From an uncultured Alphaproteobacteria bacterium (GTDB lineage: Bacteria; Pseudomonadota; Alphaproteobacteria; HIMB59): 64,000 nt of DNA. The notes under the pieces are model-generated. The model saw nothing but the letters and a program-made list of their open reading frames with translations, was not told the origin of the DNA and made no database searches. Position numbers and translations under genes: made by a program. Positions 20,406 through 30,374 of the stretch are shown piece by piece (the first letter of the stretch is position 1; each line of letters begins with the position of its first letter). The stretch is from positions 54,665 through 118,664 of the forward strand of contig CACKOX010000001.1 in NCBI GenBank assembly GCA_902601865.1. The letters are read 5' to 3'.

Positions 20406-21859
20406 AATATCTTGTCTTATTTTTTTTACTAATAACTCCCACTATGGGAGCAGATGAATTTAATGAAGAAATAATATTTCAAGAAAAATCATTCTCTCAA
20501 AATAATATTATTTCGTCTATTAAATCAGAAGAAGTTCTTTTAAAACTAATTAATTCTACTGAAAATAATAACAATTTTTTCTATTCTCTTTTTGATCCAT
20601 TAACAAATAATACTATCTATCCAGAATATTCGAATGAAGTAGATTTTTTTTTCGAAAAAATAAATTTGTTTAATGAAAAAGATTATAGATATCAAATTAA
20701 TTCAAATTTGTTTGAAAAAGTTATTTTTGAAAATTTTAAAAATACAAATAATAATAAATCTTATTTAGCTTATTTATCTGACTCAAATCAATTTGAGGAA
20801 TTATGTAGGTATTTATTCGTGTTAGATAATAGTCAGAAGAAATTTGATGATATTTTAGTTTATAATATTTTATGTTTAATTAAAGACAAACAATTTGAAC
20901 AAATAAACTTTATTATAGAAATTTATGACCAAACAGATTTCAATAAACTTAATACAAAATTTTTATTGGACTTTCTTTCAAAAAGTGAAAATGACAGTAA
21001 TTATAATTTAAGTGAATTAGGATTAATTGATAAATATATTGCCCTAATCTCTGATTTAATAACTGTCAATGTAGATGAAATAAGTAATATTCTTGAATTA
21101 GAAATATATCTAAAATCGAATAAAATTGATTTATATCAAGTAAATTATCTTTTTAAAAATAGAGTAATAAATAAATCTCAATATATATCTATGCTTAAAA
21201 AACTAAAAGATAAGCCAAATGAATTAGTGATGTACGAAGAAATGCAAAAACAAATTAATTATAATAAAAAACTTGAAATTTTAGAGACTTATATCCCCTC
21301 ATTGCAATTAGATTTATATGATGTGTCTCGATTAATTAACGACCAATTTAGCGAGATGAGAATTACATCAAGAAACTTAAATTATATAAATGGTTTAATG
21401 CTTTTATCACTTTATGAGAATTCAAGTTTCTTAGAAAATTTATTGATCTTATTAAAAGATGTGCCGAATGGATTAATAGAAAACAATGATATAGCAACTG
21501 CTTTAAAGAATTATTTGATTCAAAATTTTGATAATAAATACTACGCAGATAACAATGAATATATAAATAGCCCTCTAATGAAATTTTTATTTTTAAACAG
21601 AAATATCAATTTTATTGAAAGTGAAGATTTAAAAATTACTCAAACTGATACCATTTCAGTTAATCCTGTGTATTTGGCTAGTTTAGCTGAAAATTTGAAT
21701 TTAATTGACTCTTACATTTATTATATCAATTTAAGTGAAAAATTTTATTCGATTAATGAATTTGATTTGTACTTTTTAAATAACTACATCATAGACAATC
21801 AATTTCTAAATAATGAATTAATAAAATTAGCTTTTAGGGCACATTTAATTAATTTATGA
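20402..21859 (+). CDS. Conserved-type hypothetical protein with signal peptide
   Basis: 485-aa ORF coupled to the upstream micro-ORF and downstream xerD; signal peptide MKYLVLFFLLITPTMGA; no family recognised. Confidence 0.75.
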   Translation: MKYLVLFFLLITPTMGADEFNEEIIFQEKSFSQNNIISSIKSEEVLLKLINSTENNNNFFYSLFDPLTNNTIYPEYSNEVDFFFEKINLFNEKDYRYQINSNLFEKVIFENFKNTNNNKSYLAYLSDSNQFEELCRYLFVLDNSQKKFDDILVYNILCLIKDKQFEQINFIIEIYDQTDFNKLNTKFLLDFLSKSENDSNYNLSELGLIDKYIALISDLITVNVDEISNILELEIYLKSNKIDLYQVNYLFKNRVINKSQYISMLKKLKDKPNELVMYEEMQKQINYNKKLEILETYIPSLQLDLYDVSRLINDQFSEMRITSRNLNYINGLMLLSLYENSSFLENLLILLKDVPNGLIENNDIATALKNYLIQNFDNKYYADNNEYINSPLMKFLFLNRNINFIESEDLKITQTDTISVNPVYLASLAENLNLIDSYIYYINLSEKFYSINEFDLYFLNNYIIDNQFLNNELIKLAFRAHLINL

Positions 21860-22713
21860 AATATGAAAAATACAAAGACTTATATACACAATATCTAATA
21901 TCTGAAAAAAATCTTTCAAAAAATTCTCTAAATAATTATTTAGTTGATCTTGATCAATTTTTTTTTGATCAAGATTCAAATTCTAGTAATATCAATATCA
22001 AGATTAAAACGTATATTGCCCAATTAAGAAAAAGAAATCTAAAAACATCTAGTGTAAATAGAAAAATTTCAACTTTAAAAAATTATCTAAAGTTTCTTCA
22101 TACTGAAAAAATAATTGACCAAATTGATTTTCAAGAATTTGAGAGTTTATCTATTGTTAAAAAAATACCAAAAGCTATTTCTAAATCACAAATGGAGCAA
22201 ATATTTGAGGACTTAAAAAAATCTAAACAGACTAATGCGGAGCTGTATATTTTAATATTAAAGTTAATTTATTTATCAGGCTTGAGAATATCTGAGGCAT
22301 TAAACTTGAAGTGGTCTGATATTAACCATCAAGATAAGTCTATTTATGTCTATGGAAAAGGGTCAAAAGAAAGAAAAGTTTTCATCATAAATGATTATTT
22401 GGTCCAATTGAAAAATCTAGAAAAAAATAATCAATACATTTTTACTATAAACCGAAAAAAAATTTCAACAAGATCAGTAAATAAATTCCTTCAAAATTGT
22501 TATGACAATTCATTAATTGAAAATAAATTATCTTCACATATATTTAGACACTCATTTGCTACAACTATGTTAGAAAATAATGCTGATATTAGACATATTC
22601 AAAAATTATTAGGTCACTCAAGTATTTCTACAACTGAAATTTACACCAAAGTAGCAAAGTCAATGAAAAAGAGAGTTTTAGACTCTTATCATCCTCTAAA
22701 AAATAAATTATAG
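21856..22713 (+). CDS. xerD: Tyrosine recombinase XerC/XerD
   Basis: LSGLRISEALNLKWSDI, HIFRHSFATTMLENNADIRHIQKLLGHSSISTTEIYTKV (R..HxxR..H..Y). XerC vs XerD not resolved. Confidence 0.9.
   Translation: MKYEKYKDLYTQYLISEKNLSKNSLNNYLVDLDQFFFDQDSNSSNINIKIKTYIAQLRKRNLKTSSVNRKISTLKNYLKFLHTEKIIDQIDFQEFESLSIVKKIPKAISKSQMEQIFEDLKKSKQTNAELYILILKLIYLSGLRISEALNLKWSDINHQDKSIYVYGKGSKERKVFIINDYLVQLKNLEKNNQYIFTINRKKISTRSVNKFLQNCYDNSLIENKLSSHIFRHSFATTMLENNADIRHIQKLLGHSSISTTEIYTKVAKSMKKRVLDSYHPLKNKL
21947..21975 (+). repeat. Perfect 11-bp stem, 7-nt T loop inside xerD
   Basis: ATCTTGATCAA (21947-21957) - TTTTTTT - TTGATCAAGAT (21965-21975). Confidence 0.85.
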
Positions 22714-22717
22714 TCTT

Positions 22718-23662
22718 TTGATGTTTTATTTGGACTTCGAAGAAAAGTTAGAAAAATTTGATATTGAGATCCAATCTTTAATCAAACTATCAAAAGAGAG
22801 TGATATAGATGTTGATGGAAAAATTAATAGTATTGAGAAAAAAAAACAAATTGAGCTTAATAGGATTTATTCAAACTTATCTCCTTGGCAAATAGTTAAA
22901 CTTGCAAGGCACCCTAATAGACCTAAAACAAAAAATTTTATAAATAGTATTTTTACACAATTTACTCCGCTATATGGAGATAGACTTTATTCAGAGGATA
23001 ATGCAATTATATCTGGTTTTGCATTTTTAGACAAATTACCTGTCATTATTTTAGGCACTGAAAAGGGAAATGATATGAACACTAGAATAAAACATAATTT
23101 TGGTATGGCTAAACCTGAGGGCTATAGAAAATCTCAAAGAATTATGAAACTAGCTTCAAAGTTGAATTTACCTTTAATCTGTTTTATTGATACATCTGGT
23201 GCTTACCCTGGTAAGGACGCCGAAGAGAGAGGGCAAGCTGAGGCTATAGCTCAATCAATGAAAGTTGCCTTAAACTGTGAAACTCCCTGTATTTCTGTGG
23301 TAATAGGTGAGGGTGGATCTGGAGGAGCAATTGCACTGGCTACGAGCGATATAGTAATCATGCTCAGTAATTCAATATATTCTGTAATTTCTCCTGAGGG
23401 ATGTTCATCTATACTTTGGAAATCATCTGATTTTGCTGAGACGGCATCTAATTCTCTAAAAATAACTGCAAAAGATTGTCTTGAATTAAAAATTATTGAT
23501 CAAATTATTGAGGAACCGGTAGGTGGTGCACACAGGCACCATGAAAAAGTTTCCTCAGATCTAAAAAAAGCATTAGTTAAGAGTATTGAAGATCTTAATC
23601 TACTAACAAAAGATGAATTGATAAGAAAAAGAAATAATCGATACTTAAATTATATTGTTTGA
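22718..23662 (+). CDS. accA: Acetyl-CoA carboxylase carboxyltransferase subunit alpha
   Basis: WQIVKLARHPNRPKTKNFI, DTSGAYPGKDAEERGQAEAIA, GEGGSGGAIALA, SPEGCSSILW. Confidence 0.96.
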   Translation: MMFYLDFEEKLEKFDIEIQSLIKLSKESDIDVDGKINSIEKKKQIELNRIYSNLSPWQIVKLARHPNRPKTKNFINSIFTQFTPLYGDRLYSEDNAIISGFAFLDKLPVIILGTEKGNDMNTRIKHNFGMAKPEGYRKSQRIMKLASKLNLPLICFIDTSGAYPGKDAEERGQAEAIAQSMKVALNCETPCISVVIGEGGSGGAIALATSDIVIMLSNSIYSVISPEGCSSILWKSSDFAETASNSLKITAKDCLELKIIDQIIEEPVGGAHRHHEKVSSDLKKALVKSIEDLNLLTKDELIRKRNNRYLNYIV

Positions 23663-26131
23663 GTTATTACTACCGTGACATTGTTTAAATTTTTTTCCCG
23701 ATCCACATGGACAAGGGTCATTTCTACCAATCTTTTTATTGATAGGTTCTTTTGTTTCAACTTTTTCGTTTTCGTTCTTTTTTTCAACTCGTATATTATT
23801 TAATACTAATACCATTTGCTTTTGTATCTCATAAATTAATTGATTAAATGCTCCTAAGGATGCCTTACGAAATTCATTTACAGGGTCTTTACCACCGTAG
23901 CCACTAAGGCTAACAGACATACGAATATTAGTAAGTTCTTGTATATGGTTATGCCAATTTTTATCCAAAATAGAGAGGCTTACTTGTCTTAATATGTAAA
24001 TATAAGCGTTGGTGTGCTTTGCATAGTTTTCATCTTTAATTTTCTTAAATGACGATAGGTAGTGCTCTTTATCTTCATTTTTTTGCTCATCAATAAAAGA
24101 CAATATATCTGAAAAATTCTTTATCTCTTCATTTTCACTTTCTAGTAAATTGGTAATAAACTCATCTTCAGTTTCTTGTATAAAACTAATAATATCCTCA
24201 TTAATGATAGTCTCTCTTTTTGAGTAAATTATATTTCTTTGTTTATCTATTATGTTATCGAATTCTAATAACTGCTTTCTAATATCAAAGTTATGACCTT
24301 CAACTCTTTTTTGAGCACGTTCAATTGATGAAGTCAGCCATTTATGTTCTATTACCTCTCCTTGCTTGAGCCCTAAAGTTGAAAGCATAGATTGGAGTTT
24401 TTCTGATCCAAAAATTCTCATTAGGTCGTCTTCCAAAGAAACAAAAAATATACTTTCCCCAGGGTCTCCTTGTCTGCCTGATCTTCCTCTTAATTGATTA
24501 TCTATTCTCCTACTTTCATGTCTTTCAGTTCCTAAAATACACAATCCACCTAAATCAATAACTTTTTGATAATCACTCTCATTATAATTTTGATCAATAT
24601 CTGGGTTTCCGCCTAATTTTATATCAGTGCCTCTCCCTGCCATATTAGTCGCTACTGTTACTTGAAATGGTTTACCTGCTAGGGCAATAATTTCAGCCTC
24701 ATTTTCATGATTTTTTGCATTTAGGACATTATGAGGAACTTTGTTAGTCTTTAAAATATCTGAAATAAAATTAGATTTTTCAATTGAGGTTGTACCTACT
24801 AAGATTGGTTGACCTTTTTCATACTTATCTTTTACTAAATCTAGTACTGCTTTATATTTTTCATCAGGGGTTTTATAAATTTGATCATTTTGATCAATTC
24901 TGATCATTGGTTTATGAGTAGGTATTTCAATTACGCTTAAACCATATATTTCTAAAAACTCTTCTGACTCAGTCAGAGCAGTCCCAGTCATTCCAGATAT
25001 TTTTTGATATTTTTTAAAATAATTTTGAAAGGTAATGCTAGCAAGAGTAATACTTTCCTCCTGTATCTTAAGTTTTTCTTTGGCTTCTAAAGATTGATGA
25101 AGACCTTCACCGAATCTTCGTCCCTCTGATAATCTTCCAGAAAACTCATCAATAACGATAATTTGTCCATTTCTGACAACATAATCTTTATCTCTTTCAT
25201 ATATAAACCTAGCTTTTAATGACTGATTTATAATTTGATAGGCCTCTAAATTTTCATTATCAAATAAACTATTCCCTTTCAAAAAATTTATTTTTTTTAA
25301 ATTGAATTCTATTTTCTTAATACCGCTATCTATGAGTAAAACATTTTTTCTTTCTTCATTTATCTCCACATCATCTCTTGAGAGATCTTGGGTAATTTCA
25401 TAGCATAATTTAAATAGCTGTATGGGAGTTTTTACAGGTCCTGATATACCTAGAGGCGATCTAGACTCATCGATTAATACAGAATCAGCTTCATCTATTA
25501 AAGCTATATGATGACCTTTTTGCATTTTTGGTTGGTTGATACCTCTCAGGTTATCCCGAAGGTAATCAAAACAAAATTCATTATTGTTTCCATAAACTAT
25601 ATTGGATTGATAGCTTTTAACTTTTTCTTCAACTGTCTGGCTGTTTTGAATATATGAACAACTAATATTTAAATATTCAAAAATTGGCCCCATCCAAAGA
25701 CAGTCTCTTTGAGCTAAGTAATCATTGACAGTAATTAAGTGAACTTTTTTATCTAAAACAAAATTTAATACCATTGGAATAGTAGCAACGAGCGTTTTAC
25801 CTTCTCCTGTTTTCATTTCAGCTACAAATCCATGATAAAGGGCAATACCTCCAATAATCTGGGAGTCGTAGTGTCTGAGTTTAATCGTTCGTTGAGAGAC
25901 CTCTCTAACTAAAGCACAGATAAAACTTATATCCTTATCAGAAAGCTCAGTTACTTTATTAGAAATATAATCCTGTTTTAATTCTTCAATTTGAGTAATC
26001 ATTTCTTCTTTTGTTAAATTTGAAATTTGCTCTTCAAGTTGATTTACTTGATGTAAATATTTATTTGAAACTTCTTTTATTAAATTTGTATTTTTTTTTG
26101 ATGAAAAAAAGTTATTTATTTTTTGAAACAT
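23645..26131 (-). CDS. secA: Preprotein translocase ATPase SecA
   Basis: AEMKTGEGKTLVATIP, LIDEADSVLIDESR, NMAGRGTDIKLGGN, C-terminal Zn motif NDPCPCGSGKKFKQCHG. Confidence 0.97.
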   Translation of the reverse strand: MFQKINNFFSSKKNTNLIKEVSNKYLHQVNQLEEQISNLTKEEMITQIEELKQDYISNKVTELSDKDISFICALVREVSQRTIKLRHYDSQIIGGIALYHGFVAEMKTGEGKTLVATIPMVLNFVLDKKVHLITVNDYLAQRDCLWMGPIFEYLNISCSYIQNSQTVEEKVKSYQSNIVYGNNNEFCFDYLRDNLRGINQPKMQKGHHIALIDEADSVLIDESRSPLGISGPVKTPIQLFKLCYEITQDLSRDDVEINEERKNVLLIDSGIKKIEFNLKKINFLKGNSLFDNENLEAYQIINQSLKARFIYERDKDYVVRNGQIIVIDEFSGRLSEGRRFGEGLHQSLEAKEKLKIQEESITLASITFQNYFKKYQKISGMTGTALTESEEFLEIYGLSVIEIPTHKPMIRIDQNDQIYKTPDEKYKAVLDLVKDKYEKGQPILVGTTSIEKSNFISDILKTNKVPHNVLNAKNHENEAEIIALAGKPFQVTVATNMAGRGTDIKLGGNPDIDQNYNESDYQKVIDLGGLCILGTERHESRRIDNQLRGRSGRQGDPGESIFFVSLEDDLMRIFGSEKLQSMLSTLGLKQGEVIEHKWLTSSIERAQKRVEGHNFDIRKQLLEFDNIIDKQRNIIYSKRETIINEDIISFIQETEDEFITNLLESENEEIKNFSDILSFIDEQKNEDKEHYLSSFKKIKDENYAKHTNAYIYILRQVSLSILDKNWHNHIQELTNIRMSVSLSGYGGKDPVNEFRKASLGAFNQLIYEIQKQMVLVLNNIRVEKKNENEKVETKEPINKKIGRNDPCPCGSGKKFKQCHGSNNSNNII

Positions 26132-26157
26132 TAGCTTACCAATATACTAAATTAATT

Positions 26158-26865
26158 TTATTTCCATGATGTAAATGTAGCAATCTCTATTTCAAGAGGT
26201 ATATATTTATGTTTTTCGACTAGTTTTGAAAATATTTTATTTGTTAAACTTAAAAAATCTTTTTTAAATTTATATTTTTCATTAAAATAATTAGAAATCC
26301 CAAATTTTTTGAAATCACTTCTCAGTTTATTTAAAGATCTATAGTTAATTTCTAGATTATCTATTCCAACAACTACATCTTGAAATTTATTTTTATTCAT
26401 GTCATCTATCAATTCCGAAGTCTCTAAAAATGGGCCAAACCTTCTGTAAGCTCCTCCATGAATTTTTTCATCAATTTCTAAGAAGATATTTTGAAGAGTT
26501 CTCATTGAATTGTTAGTGATGACATTGAAGCAAAATAAACTGTTATCATTTAATTTAGATAAGACTTTAGTAAAAACATTTGTCCTATTTATAAATAATG
26601 GTATTTGTAATGAAAAATTAGATATAACAGCATCAAAATTACCCTCAACTAAACTAATATTATTAATATCTGTAATTTCTGAATTTTTATGATTAATGAA
26701 ATCTAAAATAATGTCCTCATCAAGAATTAAATAATTATCTAACTTCTTAGATATAAATTTAAATTTATTTGCTATTAAATCTGACCCATTTTTTGTTAGT
26801 AAATTCGATTTATCGAAATGAGCCTCTCTTCTCATGTTCTTCTTTTTTAAATTAAATTCACTCAT
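26158..26865 (-). CDS. BioC/NDUFAF5-like methyltransferase-fold protein, SAM motif I not recognisable
   Basis: NFDAVISNFSLQ, HGGAYRRFGPFLETSELID, LNKLRSDFKKFGISN match the BioC/NDUFAF5-like pattern; the LDLGCGTG segment is replaced by YLILDEDIILDFI. Confidence 0.65.
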   Translation of the reverse strand: MSEFNLKKKNMRREAHFDKSNLLTKNGSDLIANKFKFISKKLDNYLILDEDIILDFINHKNSEITDINNISLVEGNFDAVISNFSLQIPLFINRTNVFTKVLSKLNDNSLFCFNVITNNSMRTLQNIFLEIDEKIHGGAYRRFGPFLETSELIDDMNKNKFQDVVVGIDNLEINYRSLNKLRSDFKKFGISNYFNEKYKFKKDFLSLTNKIFSKLVEKHKYIPLEIEIATFTSWK

Positions 26866-26886
26866 AATATGTTAAAGTAACGTAAC

Positions 26887-27195
26887 ATGATATCGAGATT
26901 TAATTTAGATCAAAAAAGATTATCCTTTTACGAAAATCCTGAAATATTCCATAAGGAATTTGCTGATATAGTCTCTTCTAATAACAAGAATGAATTAATG
27001 TATTCTGCTGAAGAGCCTATAGTAGTTCTCAATAAAGATAAGACCTTAAAGTTAACTTTAATAAAAGAGGATAAACAGTTAGATTATATTTTATTTTCTA
27101 ATCATAGTATTTCAATTTTACCCCAAGAAAAAATAAAAATTCATAAAGCGATTAAGGATGTTTCAAGCTTTACTATCTATAAATTAAATACTTGA
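26887..27195 (+). CDS. Hypothetical protein (102 aa)
   Basis: Intact ORF; its stop immediately precedes the next ATG (TGA-ATG). Confidence 0.65.
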   Translation: MISRFNLDQKRLSFYENPEIFHKEFADIVSSNNKNELMYSAEEPIVVLNKDKTLKLTLIKEDKQLDYILFSNHSISILPQEKIKIHKAIKDVSSFTIYKLNT

Positions 27196-27984
27196 ATGAA
27201 GGTTGCTCTAATTCAGATCACTGTTGGTTCAAATTTTGATGAAAATTTTGAAAAATCAAAAAAATTTCTCAATGATAGTTTGGCCTTAAATCCAGATTTT
27301 ATTTTACTTCCGGAGTGTTTTCTTTTTTTATCAAATAAATCCAAAATTTCGCTAGATATGCATCATTTCTCTATTGAATATTTCAAAGAGTTTTCAAAGA
27401 TTAATAAGCTTTATTTATTATTGGGATCACTCCCTATAACTGAAAATGATAAACTATATAATCGATCTATTTTGATTAACCCTGAAGGCCATATAGTATC
27501 TATTTATGATAAAATTCATATGTTTGATATAATTTTAAAAAATGGTGAAAGTTATAAGGAGAGTGATTTTTATACATCTGGTAGTGAATTAAAAATGACA
27601 ACAGTATTAGGTCAATCAATTGGACATTCTATTTGTTACGATTTAAGATACCCGAAATTGTATCGAGCCTTAGCTAAAAAGGGAGCAGGAATTATTGTAA
27701 TCCCATCTGCTTTTACATATACAACAGGAAAAGCTCATTGGCATTCTCTAATTAAGGCAAGAGCAATTGAGAATGGCGTTTTTATATTAGCCCCTAATCA
27801 ATGGGGGGTAAATAATGAGAATAGATCAACTTATGGACATAGCTTAATCGTAGATCCCTGGGGGGAAATTTTAGCTGAGGCTGATGACAGTGAGATGATC
27901 ATAACATCCGAACTTTACTTAAATAAAGTTCAAGAGTGTCAAAATGCGATACCAGTCTTAAATCATGATAGAAATTTTGACTAA
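27196..27984 (+). CDS. Carbon-nitrogen hydrolase (nitrilase superfamily, Nit1-like)
   Basis: LLPECFLFL, DKIHMFD, HSICYDLRYPKLYRALAKKGA (E-K-C triad). Confidence 0.92.
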   Translation: MKVALIQITVGSNFDENFEKSKKFLNDSLALNPDFILLPECFLFLSNKSKISLDMHHFSIEYFKEFSKINKLYLLLGSLPITENDKLYNRSILINPEGHIVSIYDKIHMFDIILKNGESYKESDFYTSGSELKMTTVLGQSIGHSICYDLRYPKLYRALAKKGAGIIVIPSAFTYTTGKAHWHSLIKARAIENGVFILAPNQWGVNNENRSTYGHSLIVDPWGEILAEADDSEMIITSELYLNKVQECQNAIPVLNHDRNFD

Positions 27985-28023
27985 TAATATTGAAAATCCT
28001 AATTGAATGACTAAATAAAGAGT

Positions 28024-28458
28024 ATGATTAAATTTGATTTAGTTTGTGAAAATGAACATATTTTTGAAGCTAGTTTTGATGACACAACGTCATTCGAAAA
28101 ACAAAGAAAAAAAAATCAAATTGAATGTCCTTTCTGTAATTCATCAAAAATATCAAAATCAGTTATGGCACCAAATGTAGCTAATAAGTCAACAAGCTCA
28201 TCAAAAATAAATCGTAAAAAAAATAAGTTATTTTCAAATTATAATAAGCAATTAAATAAAATTAAATCTGAGATTGAAAAAAATTTTACATACGTTGGAA
28301 AAAAATTTCCAGAGGAAGCTAGAAAAATTCATTATGGAGAAACTAAAGATAAGCCTATTTATGGTGAAGCAACTGATAAAGAGAGTCAAGAACTAGTTGA
28401 GGAAGGTATACAACTAATTAAACTTCCTTTTAATCAAAAAGAAAAAAAGAAAAATTAA
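28024..28458 (+). CDS. DUF1178 family protein
   Basis: MIKFDLVCENEHIFEASFDD, ECPFCNSSKISKSVMAPNV. Confidence 0.88.
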   Translation: MIKFDLVCENEHIFEASFDDTTSFEKQRKKNQIECPFCNSSKISKSVMAPNVANKSTSSSKINRKKNKLFSNYNKQLNKIKSEIEKNFTYVGKKFPEEARKIHYGETKDKPIYGEATDKESQELVEEGIQLIKLPFNQKEKKKN

Positions 28459-29111
28459 TACTTTAAAGCACCAATATAATTTACTAAATCAACTTTACTT
28501 AATTTAAAGGACTTAATAATTGGATTATATTGCAGACCCTCTACATTTAACAAACTTAACTTATATTTTTGACTAAGGGTCTGTAACTGAGTTGGTGATA
28601 AAAAAAGATCGTATTCATGAGTTTTTTTGGGAAGTAACTTCAAGATATTTTCAGCAATATCTATTGCTAAATATTTAGATAATAAATTCTTATTAAGTGT
28701 TGATACAAAAATTAAAGCATTTTTATTTAGTATTTTAATAAGACTTTCAAAGAGTTTATGTTTATCTCCCTCTTCTAAATGTTCTAAAAATTCAAATAAA
28801 AAAATAACATCAAATTTTTTTTTACAATTTTTTAAAAAAGTATTTGCATCCAAGTTATAGAGATTAAAGTTTTTTTTATTTTTTAATTTGAAATTTTTTT
28901 CTATATCAATACCAGTACATTGAGCTCCCATTTCGAAATAATTATTTAAGAACTCACCTGTACCACATCCAAGATCTAAAACTTGTTTATTTTGGAAAAA
29001 ATTATAAATATCCTGACCAGTATGATCCCTTAATATTTTGGACATATACTGATGCCTTACAGCCATCATTTGCTCCAAAGGTTCGTAATATTCTTTATTA
29101 TATTTAGCCAT
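28455..29111 (-). CDS. ubiG: Ubiquinone biosynthesis O-methyltransferase UbiG
   Basis: VLDLGCGTGEFLNNYFEMGAQCTGIDI, FEFLEHL, ...NYIGALKY C-terminus. Confidence 0.85.
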   Translation of the reverse strand: MAKYNKEYYEPLEQMMAVRHQYMSKILRDHTGQDIYNFFQNKQVLDLGCGTGEFLNNYFEMGAQCTGIDIEKNFKLKNKKNFNLYNLDANTFLKNCKKKFDVIFLFEFLEHLEEGDKHKLFESLIKILNKNALIFVSTLNKNLLSKYLAIDIAENILKLLPKKTHEYDLFLSPTQLQTLSQKYKLSLLNVEGLQYNPIIKSFKLSKVDLVNYIGALKY

Positions 29112-29153
29112 GTTCTTTACATCATAAATGTTAAATGTATATTACCGTAATTC

Positions 29154-30368
29154 ATGAAAATTAAAGTTTTAAAATTTGGTGGCACATCAGTCGGAAGCGT
29201 TGAGGCTATAAAAAGATCAGCAGATATTATTTGTGATTGGTCAAAAAAATCAAAAGTTATAGTTGTGCTATCTGCAATGTCTGGTGAGACTGATCGTCTT
29301 ATCAATTTAACTAAATCTTTTTCAAAATCCCCAAATCCAGTTGACTTTGATAACGCCATTTCCACAGGAGAAAATCTTTCTTGCGCTTTAATGTCTATTT
29401 ATCTAAATAACCAAAAGACTAAATCTAAATCTCTTCATAGTTGGCAAATACCTATAATGACCTCTTCAGAGCATATGAAGTCAAGAATTTTGTCCATTAA
29501 CAAAAAATTTTTATTAAATGAATTAAAGAATTTAGATGTTTTAGTGGTTCCTGGATTTCAAGGTGTAAATGATAGGAGAGAAATAACTACTTTAGGCAGA
29601 GGTGGCTCTGATACTAGTGCTGTCGCAGTAGCTGCAGCTATGGACGCTGAGTGTGTTATTTATACCGATGTGGAGGGTGTTTTCACTACTGATCCAAACA
29701 TAGTGCCTAACGCAAAAAAAATAAATAAAATTTCATATGAAGAAATGCTTGAATTAGCCTCTCAAGGGGCTAAGGTTCTTCAAACTCGTTCTGTCGAATT
29801 AGCTATGAGAAAAAATACTAAATTAAGTGTTAGGTCATCTTTAAAACCAAAAAAAATTGGCACAATCATAACTGATGAGAAAAGTGTTTTAGAGAAAAAT
29901 ACTGTGAGTGGAATAGCTTATACTAAAGACGAAGCGAAGATTACTCTCTCAAGAGTTTTAGACAAACCTGGAGTTTCATCTAAAATTTTTGGACCTTTAG
30001 CCAAAGGAAACATAAATGTGGATATGATACTTCAAAATATTTCTCAAGATGGAAAGTTTGCAAACTTATCTTTTACACTTCCAAGGGCGGATCTAGAAAA
30101 AGCATTAAAAATATTAAAAAAAGAGAAATCCAAAATAGGATACAAAAAGATTATTTCTTCTAATAATATCTCAAAAATTTCAGTAGTTGGAGTGGGGATG
30201 AGATCCCATGCTGGAGTAGCCCAGACTTTATTTGACACTTTAGGAAAAAATAAAATAAATATTCAAGTAATTACTACTTCTGAAATCAAAATAAGTATTT
30301 TAATAAATGAAGAACATACTGACTTGGCTGTACAAAAGTTACATCAAGCCTTTAAACTACACAAATAA
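29154..30368 (+). CDS. lysC: Aspartate kinase
   Basis: VLKFGGTSVGSVEAIKRSA, TTLGRGGSDTSAVAVAAAMDAE, two ACT-type regulatory segments. Confidence 0.96.
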   Translation: MKIKVLKFGGTSVGSVEAIKRSADIICDWSKKSKVIVVLSAMSGETDRLINLTKSFSKSPNPVDFDNAISTGENLSCALMSIYLNNQKTKSKSLHSWQIPIMTSSEHMKSRILSINKKFLLNELKNLDVLVVPGFQGVNDRREITTLGRGGSDTSAVAVAAAMDAECVIYTDVEGVFTTDPNIVPNAKKINKISYEEMLELASQGAKVLQTRSVELAMRKNTKLSVRSSLKPKKIGTIITDEKSVLEKNTVSGIAYTKDEAKITLSRVLDKPGVSSKIFGPLAKGNINVDMILQNISQDGKFANLSFTLPRADLEKALKILKKEKSKIGYKKIISSNNISKISVVGVGMRSHAGVAQTLFDTLGKNKINIQVITTSEIKISILINEEHTDLAVQKLHQAFKLHK

Positions 30369-30374
30369 GAATTT

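Noticed and set aside
21947-21975. The 11-7-11 inverted repeat in xerD as a dif site
   Set aside because: Architecture resembles dif, but the arms lack the XerD-side TTATGTTAA-type sequence and it lies within coding sequence.
26861-26890. CATAATATGTTAAAG as a dif-like site
   Set aside because: Contains dif-like half-site words but without the 6-8 bp central spacer; best explained by AT-rich intergenic sequence.
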